Assembly: GCA_029573365.1 (NCBI GenBank)
Contig: JAKQGD010000483.1
Coordinates: 1-9,669 of the forward strand
Reading direction: 5' to 3'
DNA from: Bacteroidota bacterium
Lineage (GTDB): Bacteria > Bacteroidota > Bacteroidia > Chitinophagales > Saprospiraceae
Length of the DNA: 9,669 nucleotides
Shown here: positions 1 to 6,690 of the stretch, piece by piece
Numbering within the stretch: the first letter of the stretch is position 1
How the letters are laid out: each line of letters opens with the position of its first letter
Program-made: the position numbers and the translations under genes
Notes under the pieces: generated by a model
The model's input: the letters and a program-made list of their open reading frames with translations, nothing else
Database searches by the model: none
What the model was told of the DNA's origin: nothing

Positions 1-2042
1 GCTTCAGCGGATATGTCCCTTTATTGCAGGCTCTGGAACTGGCAGGTGTTGCGGTGGTCTTCTCCGCAGGAAATGCAGGCCCTGAACCTGAAACCATCAC
101 ACCTCCCCATAATATAAATATCAATGTAGTCAATTCGTTTACCGTAGGTGCCCTTAACGGGAATGTAGCTTCACATCCCATCGCATCTTTTTCAAGTATC
201 GGCCCCTCTCACTGCCCCGGAGAGGGTTCACTCAAAATAAAACCCGAAGTTTCTGCCCCTGGGGTTCAGGTGCGTTCGTGTGTACCTGACAACGGATATG
301 ATTTTCTGAGCGGCACCTCTATGGCATCGCCACACGTAGCCGGTGCTGTGCTGCTTCTAAAGGAAGCTTTCCCATACCTGGGAGGCAGAGAATTGAAACT
401 CGCCCTTTATGAATCCGCTACCGATCTTGGCGACCCAGGCGAAGACAACAAATTTGGTATGGGTATCATCAATGTATACCATGCCTATCTTAAACTCATG
501 GCTGATGGACATGTGCCGGTACCCGGTCATGTCAACAGGGATGCGGTGCTCCTTGACATCAAAACATCTCCACTGGCGTGCGGCAATACATATCAGCCTG
601 AACTAACCGTAGAAAATGCAGGTATGGACACCATAACACAGCTTGCATTTACCATCACAGGACCTCCTTTTAACCTCCAGACACAATGGACCGGATTTAT
701 GCTGCCCGGAGAAAGAAAAACCATCCTTCTGGCCATCACCGACCTGCCTGTTGCTGAGGGAGAAGTGGAATTTAGAATATCTGCAGTAAATGGAGAAGCT
801 GACCAGAAAGAGCTCAACAACCTGAGGTATCTCAAACTCAAATCAACAGACAGACAAGCGTCAGCGACACCGCTTGATATGCCCCATGTGCTGTGCCAGG
901 GGTCTGAAACTTACCTGACACGGCCTGATTACCAGGGTACGGCAAAAATGTCAGTCCGCTGGTATGACGATGCTTTTGATGGTAAATTGCTCGGAGAAGG
1001 CGACCGTCTTTACGTTAGGGCAACCAATGTACCAAGGCCCTTATTTGCTGAACTCTCGTTTAAAGACAAAGTGGGGGCAGATGTACACAATTCAGGAGAA
1101 ATCACGTACCCGGAACTGGTGGACGGCGGACTCATATTTGATGCTGAAGGTCCTTTTATGCTGGATTCTGTTTCAGTTTACAGCAAAGTAAGCGGCATCC
1201 GCGATTTTTATCTGTACAATGAGCAGGGAGACTCGGTAACATCTTCCAGAAAATTTATAAATAAACCCGGTATAAACAATGTAAAACTGGGCTGGAACAT
1301 ATCTGCAGGTAAAAACTACAGGATTATAAACAAGGCGGGTAAACCACTGGGAGTACAAACCGGGATACAGAATTTTCCCATAACCTCTTCTGATCAGATA
1401 GTGACCATCAAAAAGGGTACAGACGGAGACAATTACAACATATTTTACAACTGGAGGATTTCGTATATACACCCTTGCGGTCGTGTCATGTATCCCGTGA
1501 CCGTCAGACAAGACAGTGTGGCCGGCAACCTTGATTTTTCACTGTCTGCTGATACCCTGAGTCTGCCTGACCAAAACGAGCTTACTATCACCGACCATTC
1601 GACCGGCATCGAAAGATATACCTGGGACATGGGAGACGGAAGTTCCTACACATCCCGCGATGTAATACACTCCTATAGCCGGGAAGGAAAATACAACATT
1701 ATACTTGCGGCAGTGGATTCGACAGGTTGTCCGCTGACGGCTAAGGGAGATGTAACCGTATTTTTAGCTACTTCTCAGCCGGAGGTTATCCCTTTTTCCA
1801 ACATACCGCTTGTCAGGCCCAACCCTGTAGTAGAAACTTTGTTTGTAGACCTCCCCCATCAACTGGCATCCGGTACGGTGAAGTTTGAAATTATGGACAG
1901 CCAAGGAAAACAAAAATTAAAGACCACAACATCAGGCAGAAAAACGGTCAGTATCGATGTATCACATTTGCCGCAAGGTCTATACATCTTAAGGGTCAAA
2001 GAGGGGCAGACAAGCCACGACGTGAGGTTTATCAGGAACTGA
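1..2042 (+). CDS. Secreted subtilisin-like (S8) serine protease with PKD and T9SS sorting domains, 5' truncated by window edge
   Basis: The reading frame is open from base 3, so the gene begins left of the window; the TTG at 24 is only an internal Leu codon, used here as residue 1 for numbering. The visible part is the C-terminal half of an S8 peptidase: the oxyanion-hole Asn in SAGNAGP (residue 17) and the catalytic Ser in GTSMASPHVAG (residue 99, codon 318-320). The catalytic Asp and His must lie upstream. After the protease domain come a CARDB/Ig-like beta region (about 175-270), a poorly conserved beta-rich stretch (about 285-495), a PKD domain with WDMGDGSS (about 505-582), and a type IX secretion C-terminal domain starting at RPNP (about 597-672) with the usual GLYILRV motif near the end. 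It is expected to cross the outer membrane through T9SS and be released or anchored at the surface to degrade extracellular protein. Substrate is unknown. Family assignment is firm; specificity is not. Confidence 0.93.
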   Translation, partial: FSGYVPLLQALELAGVAVVFSAGNAGPEPETITPPHNININVVNSFTVGALNGNVASHPIASFSSIGPSHCPGEGSLKIKPEVSAPGVQVRSCVPDNGYDFLSGTSMASPHVAGAVLLLKEAFPYLGGRELKLALYESATDLGDPGEDNKFGMGIINVYHAYLKLMADGHVPVPGHVNRDAVLLDIKTSPLACGNTYQPELTVENAGMDTITQLAFTITGPPFNLQTQWTGFMLPGERKTILLAITDLPVAEGEVEFRISAVNGEADQKELNNLRYLKLKSTDRQASATPLDMPHVLCQGSETYLTRPDYQGTAKMSVRWYDDAFDGKLLGEGDRLYVRATNVPRPLFAELSFKDKVGADVHNSGEITYPELVDGGLIFDAEGPFMLDSVSVYSKVSGIRDFYLYNEQGDSVTSSRKFINKPGINNVKLGWNISAGKNYRIINKAGKPLGVQTGIQNFPITSSDQIVTIKKGTDGDNYNIFYNWRISYIHPCGRVMYPVTVRQDSVAGNLDFSLSADTLSLPDQNELTITDHSTGIERYTWDMGDGSSYTSRDVIHSYSREGKYNIILAAVDSTGCPLTAKGDVTVFLATSQPEVIPFSNIPLVRPNPVVETLFVDLPHQLASGTVKFEIMDSQGKQKLKTTTSGRKTVSIDVSHLPQGLYILRVKEGQTSHDVRFIRN

Positions 2043-2093
2043 TGTTTAAAACAGAATCGGTGCAAGGGTTGTTAACGTAATTAAAATCAGAAT

Positions 2094-2339
2094 ATGGCAT
2101 TTGACGATATTGACAATTTACCTATCGGATGGGCTGACCACGAAGACATAGCCATGAAGTTGTATGACAGATTTGGAGACGACTTTGACGAAGGCAAAAT
2201 ATACCGGATTAGGTTTACTGACCTGATTGACTGGGTGATGGAGATTCCAAATTTTGAAGGTAAACGGGAAGATTGCAATGAAGGACACCTGGAGCAGATA
2301 CAGGCCAAGTGGGTGTATGAATGGCGTGACAACCAGTGA
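2094..2339 (+). CDS. iscX: IscX-like Fe-S cluster assembly accessory protein
   Basis: An 81-residue acidic protein. The core WADHEDIAMKLYDRF, then RFTDLIDWVMEIPNF and a C-terminal helix ending in KWVYEW, follows the pattern of IscX (E. coli YfhJ, about 66 aa), a small acidic helical protein that binds the cysteine desulfurase IscS and iron and modulates cluster assembly. The extra length here is mostly N-terminal (AFDDIDNLPIG). It begins with ATG 51 nt after the protease stop, with no clear Shine-Dalgarno, as is usual in Bacteroidota, and stops 9 nt before the next ORF, so it probably shares a transcript with kdsC. No other isc or suf gene is visible in the window, so the functional link comes from the family, not the neighbours. 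Confidence 0.8.
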   Translation: MAFDDIDNLPIGWADHEDIAMKLYDRFGDDFDEGKIYRIRFTDLIDWVMEIPNFEGKREDCNEGHLEQIQAKWVYEWRDNQ

Positions 2340-2348
2340 TATCGGTAT

Positions 2349-2846
2349 ATGGATTTCAAGAAGTTTCACTCAGTAACCACCCTGGTTTTTGATGTCGACG
2401 GTGTGTTTACGGATAGTAATGTAATCGTGCACGAAAATGGAGACCACATCAGGACGATGAGTACCCGTGATGGTCAGGCAGTAAAATTCGCCCTTGAGGC
2501 GGGGTATCATGTGGCTGTCATTACCAAAGGATTTTCGGACGGAGTGGTCAGGCGTTTTGAATTTCTGGGAGTGAAACACATTTATTACCGACTAATGGAA
2601 AAATCGGCTTCCTTTGATAACTTGGTGTCAAAGCTGGGCCTGAAAAAAGAAGAAATCCTGTATATGGGAGACGACCTTCCTGACCTTGTCAACTTTGAAA
2701 AAGCAGGCATTTCCGTTTGTCCGGCTGATGCCGACCATGAAGTCATCAGAAAAGCAGATTTCATCTGTGCACATAAGGGAGGCCAGGGATGTGTCAGAGA
2801 AATCATAGAAAAAGTAATGAGGATCCAGGGAAAATGGGTATCCTGA
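2349..2846 (+). CDS. kdsC: KdsC-type HAD phosphatase (3-deoxy-D-manno-octulosonate 8-phosphate phosphatase)
   Basis: A 165-residue, capless HAD hydrolase of the usual KdsC length. Motif I is DVDGVFTD with nucleophile Asp15 and acid/base Asp17; motif II is the Thr59 in VAVITKG; motif III is Lys85; motif IV is GDDLPD with Asp108 and Asp109. The C-terminal GGQGCVREIIEKV followed by IQGKW matches the tail that in KdsC enters the neighbouring active site of the tetramer. KdsC removes phosphate from KDO-8-phosphate in the cytoplasm, giving KDO for the LPS inner core. Close relatives act on other nonulosonate or N-acylneuraminate phosphates, which cannot be excluded, as no kdsA, kdsB or neu gene is in view. 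The residues after Thr59 (Lys-Gly) differ from the common Gly-Arg or Gly-Gly. The gene overlaps the following prenyltransferase by 13 nt, pointing to co-translation. Confidence 0.85.
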   Translation: MDFKKFHSVTTLVFDVDGVFTDSNVIVHENGDHIRTMSTRDGQAVKFALEAGYHVAVITKGFSDGVVRRFEFLGVKHIYYRLMEKSASFDNLVSKLGLKKEEILYMGDDLPDLVNFEKAGISVCPADADHEVIRKADFICAHKGGQGCVREIIEKVMRIQGKWVS

Positions 2847-3772
2847 ATCAGGCCCTTGCCTACCTCAAAGTCCTGCGACCTGTCAACCTAATCATAGTAG
2901 GGCTGACCCAGGCTTTTTTACAGTATTATGTCATCCAGCCTATATTTAAAGAAAGTACGGTGCTTCATGGTATGACGGCCCCTCTTTTTATTATGGCAAC
3001 GATGCTTATTGCTGCAGGAGGCTACCTAATAAATGATATTTTTGACCAGGAAACGGATGTTATTAACAAGCCGCAAAATACTTTTATTCCCAGGCCTATA
3101 TCACTTGCATCTGCAAAGCTGTATTATTTATTAATACTTATGGCAGGCCTGATTTTGTCTGTTGCGGCAGGTCAGAGAGCAGGAGCTATACATCTGATAT
3201 GGATTTATCCGTTGGCAGCAGGTCTTTTGTATGTCTATTCGAGGTGGCTAAAATCGACCCCCTTGTGGGGCAATGTTTTAGTAAGCCTGTATATAGCTTT
3301 TGTATGGATCATACTTTTTGTGGCACAACTGGCTATTGCCCGTGCCTCAGAACCTTCAGAAAAAACATCCCTGCTGACCGAAATCTGCCTTTTTTACGGT
3401 CTGTTTGCTTTTCTTACCAATCTGATCAGAGAAATAGTAAAGGACATAGAAGATGTGGACGGTGACAGAGAAAGCGGACTCAGAACCACCGCTGTGGCAT
3501 GGGGCACAGGCAGATCAAAGATATGGATTTTCGTGCTTTGCGGTGCCGCCATTTTATCTCTTGCCGGCTGGATGGTTTACAGTCCTTTTCTGGCCACTTT
3601 TGAGATCAGGATGTATTTTCTCCTTTTTGTATTGGCACCTCTGGTAAGTGTATTTATTAAGGTTAAGGGTGCCTGTAAAAGAGAGGAATATTCGGCGATA
3701 AGCCGCCTTTTAAAACTGATTATGGTTGCCGGGATGGTCAGCATTTATCTGGTAGCCCGACAATATTTATAA
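2834..3772 (+). CDS. UbiA-family prenyltransferase (geranylgeranylglycerol-phosphate geranylgeranyltransferase-like)
   Basis: An integral membrane prenyltransferase of 312 residues when started at ATG 2834. An upstream in-frame ATG at 2789 would add 15 charged residues lying within kdsC; the later start gives the normal short N-terminus before the conserved LRPVNLI. Two Asp-rich motifs for Mg-diphosphate binding are present: NDIFDQETD (residues 67-75) and KDIEDVDGD (203-211). Between and after them are about eight hydrophobic segments. The combination resembles the group in Bacteroidota usually labelled digeranylgeranylglyceryl-phosphate synthase, whose characterised members are archaeal and attach a second geranylgeranyl chain to a glycerol-phosphate ether lipid. 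The bacterial substrate is inferred, and a quinone or other polyprenyl acceptor is possible. It overlaps kdsC by 13 nt and lies 10 nt before maf, a tight operon arrangement. Confidence 0.83.
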   Translation: MGILNQALAYLKVLRPVNLIIVGLTQAFLQYYVIQPIFKESTVLHGMTAPLFIMATMLIAAGGYLINDIFDQETDVINKPQNTFIPRPISLASAKLYYLLILMAGLILSVAAGQRAGAIHLIWIYPLAAGLLYVYSRWLKSTPLWGNVLVSLYIAFVWIILFVAQLAIARASEPSEKTSLLTEICLFYGLFAFLTNLIREIVKDIEDVDGDRESGLRTTAVAWGTGRSKIWIFVLCGAAILSLAGWMVYSPFLATFEIRMYFLLFVLAPLVSVFIKVKGACKREEYSAISRLLKLIMVAGMVSIYLVARQYL

Positions 3773-3782
3773 ACATCATCAC

Positions 3783-4373
3783 ATGCATTACAAATCAGAC
3801 CCAGTCACGCTCATCCTGGGCTCTAAATCTCCCCGCAGGAGCCAGCTACTCAGAGAGGCGGGTTTCGAATTTGAAATCAGAGTTCAGGATGGTGACGAAG
3901 CCTTTGACCCGGATATGCCCCCTCTGGATGTAGCCGTATACCTGGCCAAAACCAAGGCTGCGGCTCTTAGGCACACTTTGTCAGAAAACGAGGTCCTGCT
4001 CACCGCTGACAGTGTGGTAATCCTTGACGGCATCATTTACAATAAGCCAGCAGACTATGACGAAGGCATAGCCATGCTGAGCTCACTGTCCGGTAGGACA
4101 CACACAGTAGCCACGGGAGTATGTGTCACTACGCTCAAGGAGGAGAAGGCATTTACCGTGATTACCGAGGTAACCTTCGACATCATTACGGCTGACGAAA
4201 TGGACTATTACCTCAGGCATTTTCACCCTTATGACAAGGCGGGAGCCTACGGCATACAAGAGTGGATAGGCTGGTGCAAAATCAGCAGGCTGCATGGATC
4301 TTATTCCAATGTCATGGGATTGCCCGTAAGGGAAGTATATATGGCACTCAGAGATTTTGGCATCACTATCTGA
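3783..4373 (+). CDS. maf: Maf family nucleoside triphosphate pyrophosphatase (dTTP/UTP type)
   Basis: A 196-residue protein with the full Maf signature: LILGSKSPRRSQLL (SPRR at residues 16-19), LTADSVV with catalytic Asp76, NKPADYDEG followed by ML-SLSGRTHTVATGV, YDKAGAYGIQEW, and GSYSNVMGLPV near the end. The DKAGAYGIQ and SYSNVMGLP blocks are those of the YhdE/B. subtilis Maf group, which hydrolyses dTTP and UTP (and modified pyrimidine nucleotides) to the monophosphate, rather than of the YceF group acting on 7-methyl-GTP. The role is house-cleaning of non-canonical nucleotides, with a reported link to division arrest. It starts 10 nt after the ubiA-like stop, so it is likely the last gene of the kdsC-ubiA-maf run; a hairpin begins at its stop codon. 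Confidence 0.92.
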   Translation: MHYKSDPVTLILGSKSPRRSQLLREAGFEFEIRVQDGDEAFDPDMPPLDVAVYLAKTKAAALRHTLSENEVLLTADSVVILDGIIYNKPADYDEGIAMLSSLSGRTHTVATGVCVTTLKEEKAFTVITEVTFDIITADEMDYYLRHFHPYDKAGAYGIQEWIGWCKISRLHGSYSNVMGLPVREVYMALRDFGITI

Positions 4374-4404
4374 TATTTTTTTGGCTTTGACAGCCAATAA
4401 TATC
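4372..4404 (+). terminator. Imperfect hairpin after maf, possible transcript end or processing site
   Basis: Two nested inverted repeats are visible: gatatt (4372-4377) pairs with aatatc (4399-4404), and ttggct (4381-4386) pairs with agccaa (4392-4397) around a 5-nt loop, leaving a small 3x1 internal loop. The stem begins inside the maf stop codon. No T-tract follows it, so it is a poor intrinsic terminator. It may protect the 3' end of the kdsC-ubiA-maf message. Confidence 0.35.
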
Positions 4405-4469
4405 ATCCTTATCCCCATAAAAACTGTTTTAATTATTACCTTGTCACCTCAAATACATAAAACAAAAAA
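4405..4469 (+). promoter_or_regulatory. AT-rich leader of the slyD-like gene, probable promoter region
   Basis: This is the rest of the 96-nt gap between maf and the slyD-like gene, the longest gap in the plus-strand block. It is A/T rich, and the A-rich stretch just before the ATG at 4470 is typical of Bacteroidota leaders lacking a Shine-Dalgarno. No clean TTTG / TAnnTTTG pair is present; the nearest is a degenerate ttaccttg around 4437-4443. A promoter here is inferred from gap size and composition rather than from a good motif match. Confidence 0.25.
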
Positions 4470-4979
4470 ATGAAAATCCACCAAAACCAGGTTGTATCAC
4501 TCCATTATAGGCTTAATGAAGACAATGCCGAAGGCGAACTCCTTGAAGAAACATATGATGGCGAACCAATGGCATTTATTTTCGGTACGGGCATGATGCT
4601 TCCCGCCTTCGAATCACATCTCGAAAACAAGGAGGTCGGCGAATCTCTAACCTTCGTGCTTGAGCCTGAGGATGCCTATGGCTATTATGAAGAAGAGGCA
4701 GTGATAGACATTCCGATAGGAAATTTCCTGGACGATGAAGGCAATCTGGACACCGACAAGGTTAAAGCAGGAGCTCCTATATCTATGCATGATCAAGAAG
4801 GCAGGGCCTATCATGGTGTGGTCGAAGAAGTAAAGGAAGAAGCTGTGGTGGTCGACTTTAACCATCCGATGTCCGGCAGGACTCTCCACTTCAGTGTGGA
4901 AATCATGGAAGTAAGACCGGCTACGGAGTCAGAACTGGACCATGGCCATGTGCACCACAACGGAGAGGACCACCACTAA
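4470..4979 (+). CDS. slyD: SlyD-like FKBP-type peptidyl-prolyl cis-trans isomerase
   Basis: A 169-residue cytoplasmic FKBP with no signal peptide. The N-terminal half carries the FKBP core: VVSLHYRL, then PMAFIFGTGMMLPAFESHLE (34-52) and KEVGESLTFVLEPEDAYG (54-71), where LP-FE-L and the PEDAYG turn are family hallmarks. Residues about 72-130 are the inserted 'IF' chaperone flap of SlyD, followed by the return strands VVVDFNHPMSGRTLHFSVEI. The tail is His-rich (HGHVHHNGEDHH, 158-169), resembling the metal-binding tail of SlyD, though shorter and without cysteines. SlyD acts as a proline isomerase and holdase and in some bacteria delivers nickel to hydrogenase; no hydrogenase or urease gene is visible, so only the folding role is supported. 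ATG 4470 lies in a normal A-rich leader. Confidence 0.9.
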   Translation: MKIHQNQVVSLHYRLNEDNAEGELLEETYDGEPMAFIFGTGMMLPAFESHLENKEVGESLTFVLEPEDAYGYYEEEAVIDIPIGNFLDDEGNLDTDKVKAGAPISMHDQEGRAYHGVVEEVKEEAVVVDFNHPMSGRTLHFSVEIMEVRPATESELDHGHVHHNGEDHH

Positions 4980-5025
4980 CCAATTACTTTTCAACCAGAC
5001 AAGCCAACATATAACCCCCTAGAAT

Positions 5026-6657
5026 ATGCTGTCTACCGTAAAAGAAATATCAGGTCACATCATTGACATCCATGGCCGGAGGATTTTTACCGGAACCGTT
5101 ACAGTAACCGAAGGCAGAATCTCCTCTATAAGAGAGCACTCTGACGTACCTGACCGTTTTCTCATGCCGGGGTTTACAGATGCTCACATCCATATCGAAA
5201 GTTCGATGGTGACGCCCTACGAATTCAGCAGGGTCGCCTGCAGGCATGGCACGGTAGCCACAGTCTCCGACCCACATGAAATAGCCAATGTCTGCGGCAT
5301 GGAAGGTGTACGTTATATGACAGAAAGTGCCCGGGGAGCAGCCATAAAGATATTTTTCGGGGCACCATCATGTGTGCCTGCCACGGGGTTTGAAACCGCC
5401 GGAGCTGTGCTCGGGCCTGATGATGTAGACACGCTGCTGGCATCAGACGATATCTGGTATCTGTCGGAGATGATGAATTATCCCGGTGTGCTACACGAGG
5501 ACCCAGACGTAATGTCCAAGATAGCGTCATCTCGCAGACACCATAAACCCGTCGATGGACATGCCCCTGGCTTACGTGGTGAAGATGCCCGTAAGTATAT
5601 ATCACATGGCATCACCACGGACCACGAATGTGTAACCCTAGATGAAGCCCTGGACAAGCTGAGATACGGCATGAAAATCATCATCAGGGAAGGCTCAGCA
5701 GCCAAAAACTTTGAAGCTTTGCATCCGCTGATAGGACAATATCCCGGTTTTGTCATGTTTTGCAGTGACGACAAACATCCTGACGACCTGGTAGAAGGGC
5801 ACATCAATACATTGGTCAAAAGATCGCTGACTCTGGGTTATGACCTTTTTGATGTGCTTAAAATAGCATGCATCAATCCCCTGGTGCATTACGGACTGCC
5901 TGTCGGACAACTTCGGGAAGGTGACCGAGCCGATTTTATTGTCATCGAAGACACCAAACACTGGAATGTGGTCATGACAGTGATAGAAGGAAAAGTAGTC
6001 TATTCGGATGGCAAGTGCCACCTGGCACAAAAGCAGGAAGCAGCTATAAACAATTTTGATACCGATAAAATACAGACCTCCGATCTTAAGGTAACTGCCA
6101 TACAGGGGCCTCGTGACATCATCCTTGCAGTAGACGGGTCACTCATCACAGAAAAAGGTGTGGCAAACCTGGAGAAAGAAGATGGCTTCCAACTGGCAAA
6201 TCCTGAAGAAGACATTCTCAAGATTTGTGTGATAAACCGCTATGGTAAGTCAAAGCCTGCAATAGGCTTTATTAAAAATTTTGGCCTTCGCTCATGTGCC
6301 ATAGCTTCCACCGTTGCCCATGACTCTCATAATATCATAGCTGTGGGCGACGATGACGAACTCATAAAAAATGCAGTAAACATGCTGGTGGAATCAAGGG
6401 GAGGCCTTTCATTTGTCAGCAATAATACACAAAAACACCTGCCACTGCCGGTGGCGGGACTCATGAGTGACAAAACTGTGGAAGAGGCAGGCTTGCTTTA
6501 TGCCGAGATGTCCAGCCTGGCAAAATCTCATGGCAGCCGCTTGCATGCACCATATATGACGCTTTCGTTTATGGCTTTGCTCGTTATTCCTAAAATCAAG
6601 ATGAGTGATCTGGGACTTTTTGATGCGGAGGCGTTCAGGTTTTACGGCGAAGTGTAA
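5026..6657 (+). CDS. ade: Adenine deaminase
   Basis: A 543-residue amidohydrolase converting adenine to hypoxanthine and ammonia (EC 3.5.4.2) in purine salvage, close to the length of B. subtilis Ade (about 577). Metal ligands and motifs appear in order: PGFTDAHIHIESSM (His54, His56, Glu58), TVSDPHEIANVCG (79-91), the active-site Glu in LSEMMNY (148), DGHAPGL (His179), TTDHECVT (His200, Glu201), and FCSDDKHPDDL (Asp248, Asp249). The C-terminal Ade domain is complete, with VAHDSHNIIAVG (430-441), LPLPVAGLMSD and the final PYMTLSFMALLVIP. The initiating ATG at 5026 is followed directly by the usual short N-terminal beta segment. It lies 46 nt after slyD with no clear promoter and converges with the hybrid ORF on the minus strand, 5 nt from that ORF's stop. 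Confidence 0.95.
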   Translation: MLSTVKEISGHIIDIHGRRIFTGTVTVTEGRISSIREHSDVPDRFLMPGFTDAHIHIESSMVTPYEFSRVACRHGTVATVSDPHEIANVCGMEGVRYMTESARGAAIKIFFGAPSCVPATGFETAGAVLGPDDVDTLLASDDIWYLSEMMNYPGVLHEDPDVMSKIASSRRHHKPVDGHAPGLRGEDARKYISHGITTDHECVTLDEALDKLRYGMKIIIREGSAAKNFEALHPLIGQYPGFVMFCSDDKHPDDLVEGHINTLVKRSLTLGYDLFDVLKIACINPLVHYGLPVGQLREGDRADFIVIEDTKHWNVVMTVIEGKVVYSDGKCHLAQKQEAAINNFDTDKIQTSDLKVTAIQGPRDIILAVDGSLITEKGVANLEKEDGFQLANPEEDILKICVINRYGKSKPAIGFIKNFGLRSCAIASTVAHDSHNIIAVGDDDELIKNAVNMLVESRGGLSFVSNNTQKHLPLPVAGLMSDKTVEEAGLLYAEMSSLAKSHGSRLHAPYMTLSFMALLVIPKIKMSDLGLFDAEAFRFYGEV

Positions 6658-6661
6658 TCCA

Positions 6662-6690
6662 ATCAGAACCTCCTTCTGATCAATTGTTTT
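6662..6690 (+). terminator. Probable intrinsic terminator of ade
   Basis: A perfect 7-bp stem, atcagaa (6662-6668) and ttctgat (6674-6680), with a cctcc loop, is followed by caattgtttt and more T residues. It begins 5 nt after the ade stop, where a terminator is expected. It lies over the last codons and stop of the minus-strand ORF, so the two features share sequence. Confidence 0.5.

Noticed and set aside
2789..2833. Upstream ATG start for the UbiA-family gene
   Set aside because: It would add 15 charged residues and extend the overlap with kdsC to 58 nt; the ATG at 2834 fits the family N-terminus.
4083..4418. Minus-strand ORF (111 codons) over the end of maf
   Set aside because: It is a shadow of maf; the plus-strand frame has all Maf motifs and the antisense product has none.
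5225..5605. Long minus-strand ORF (126 codons) inside ade
   Set aside because: It is antisense to highly conserved active-site coding sequence of ade and its translation has no recognisable family or sensible hydrophobic pattern.
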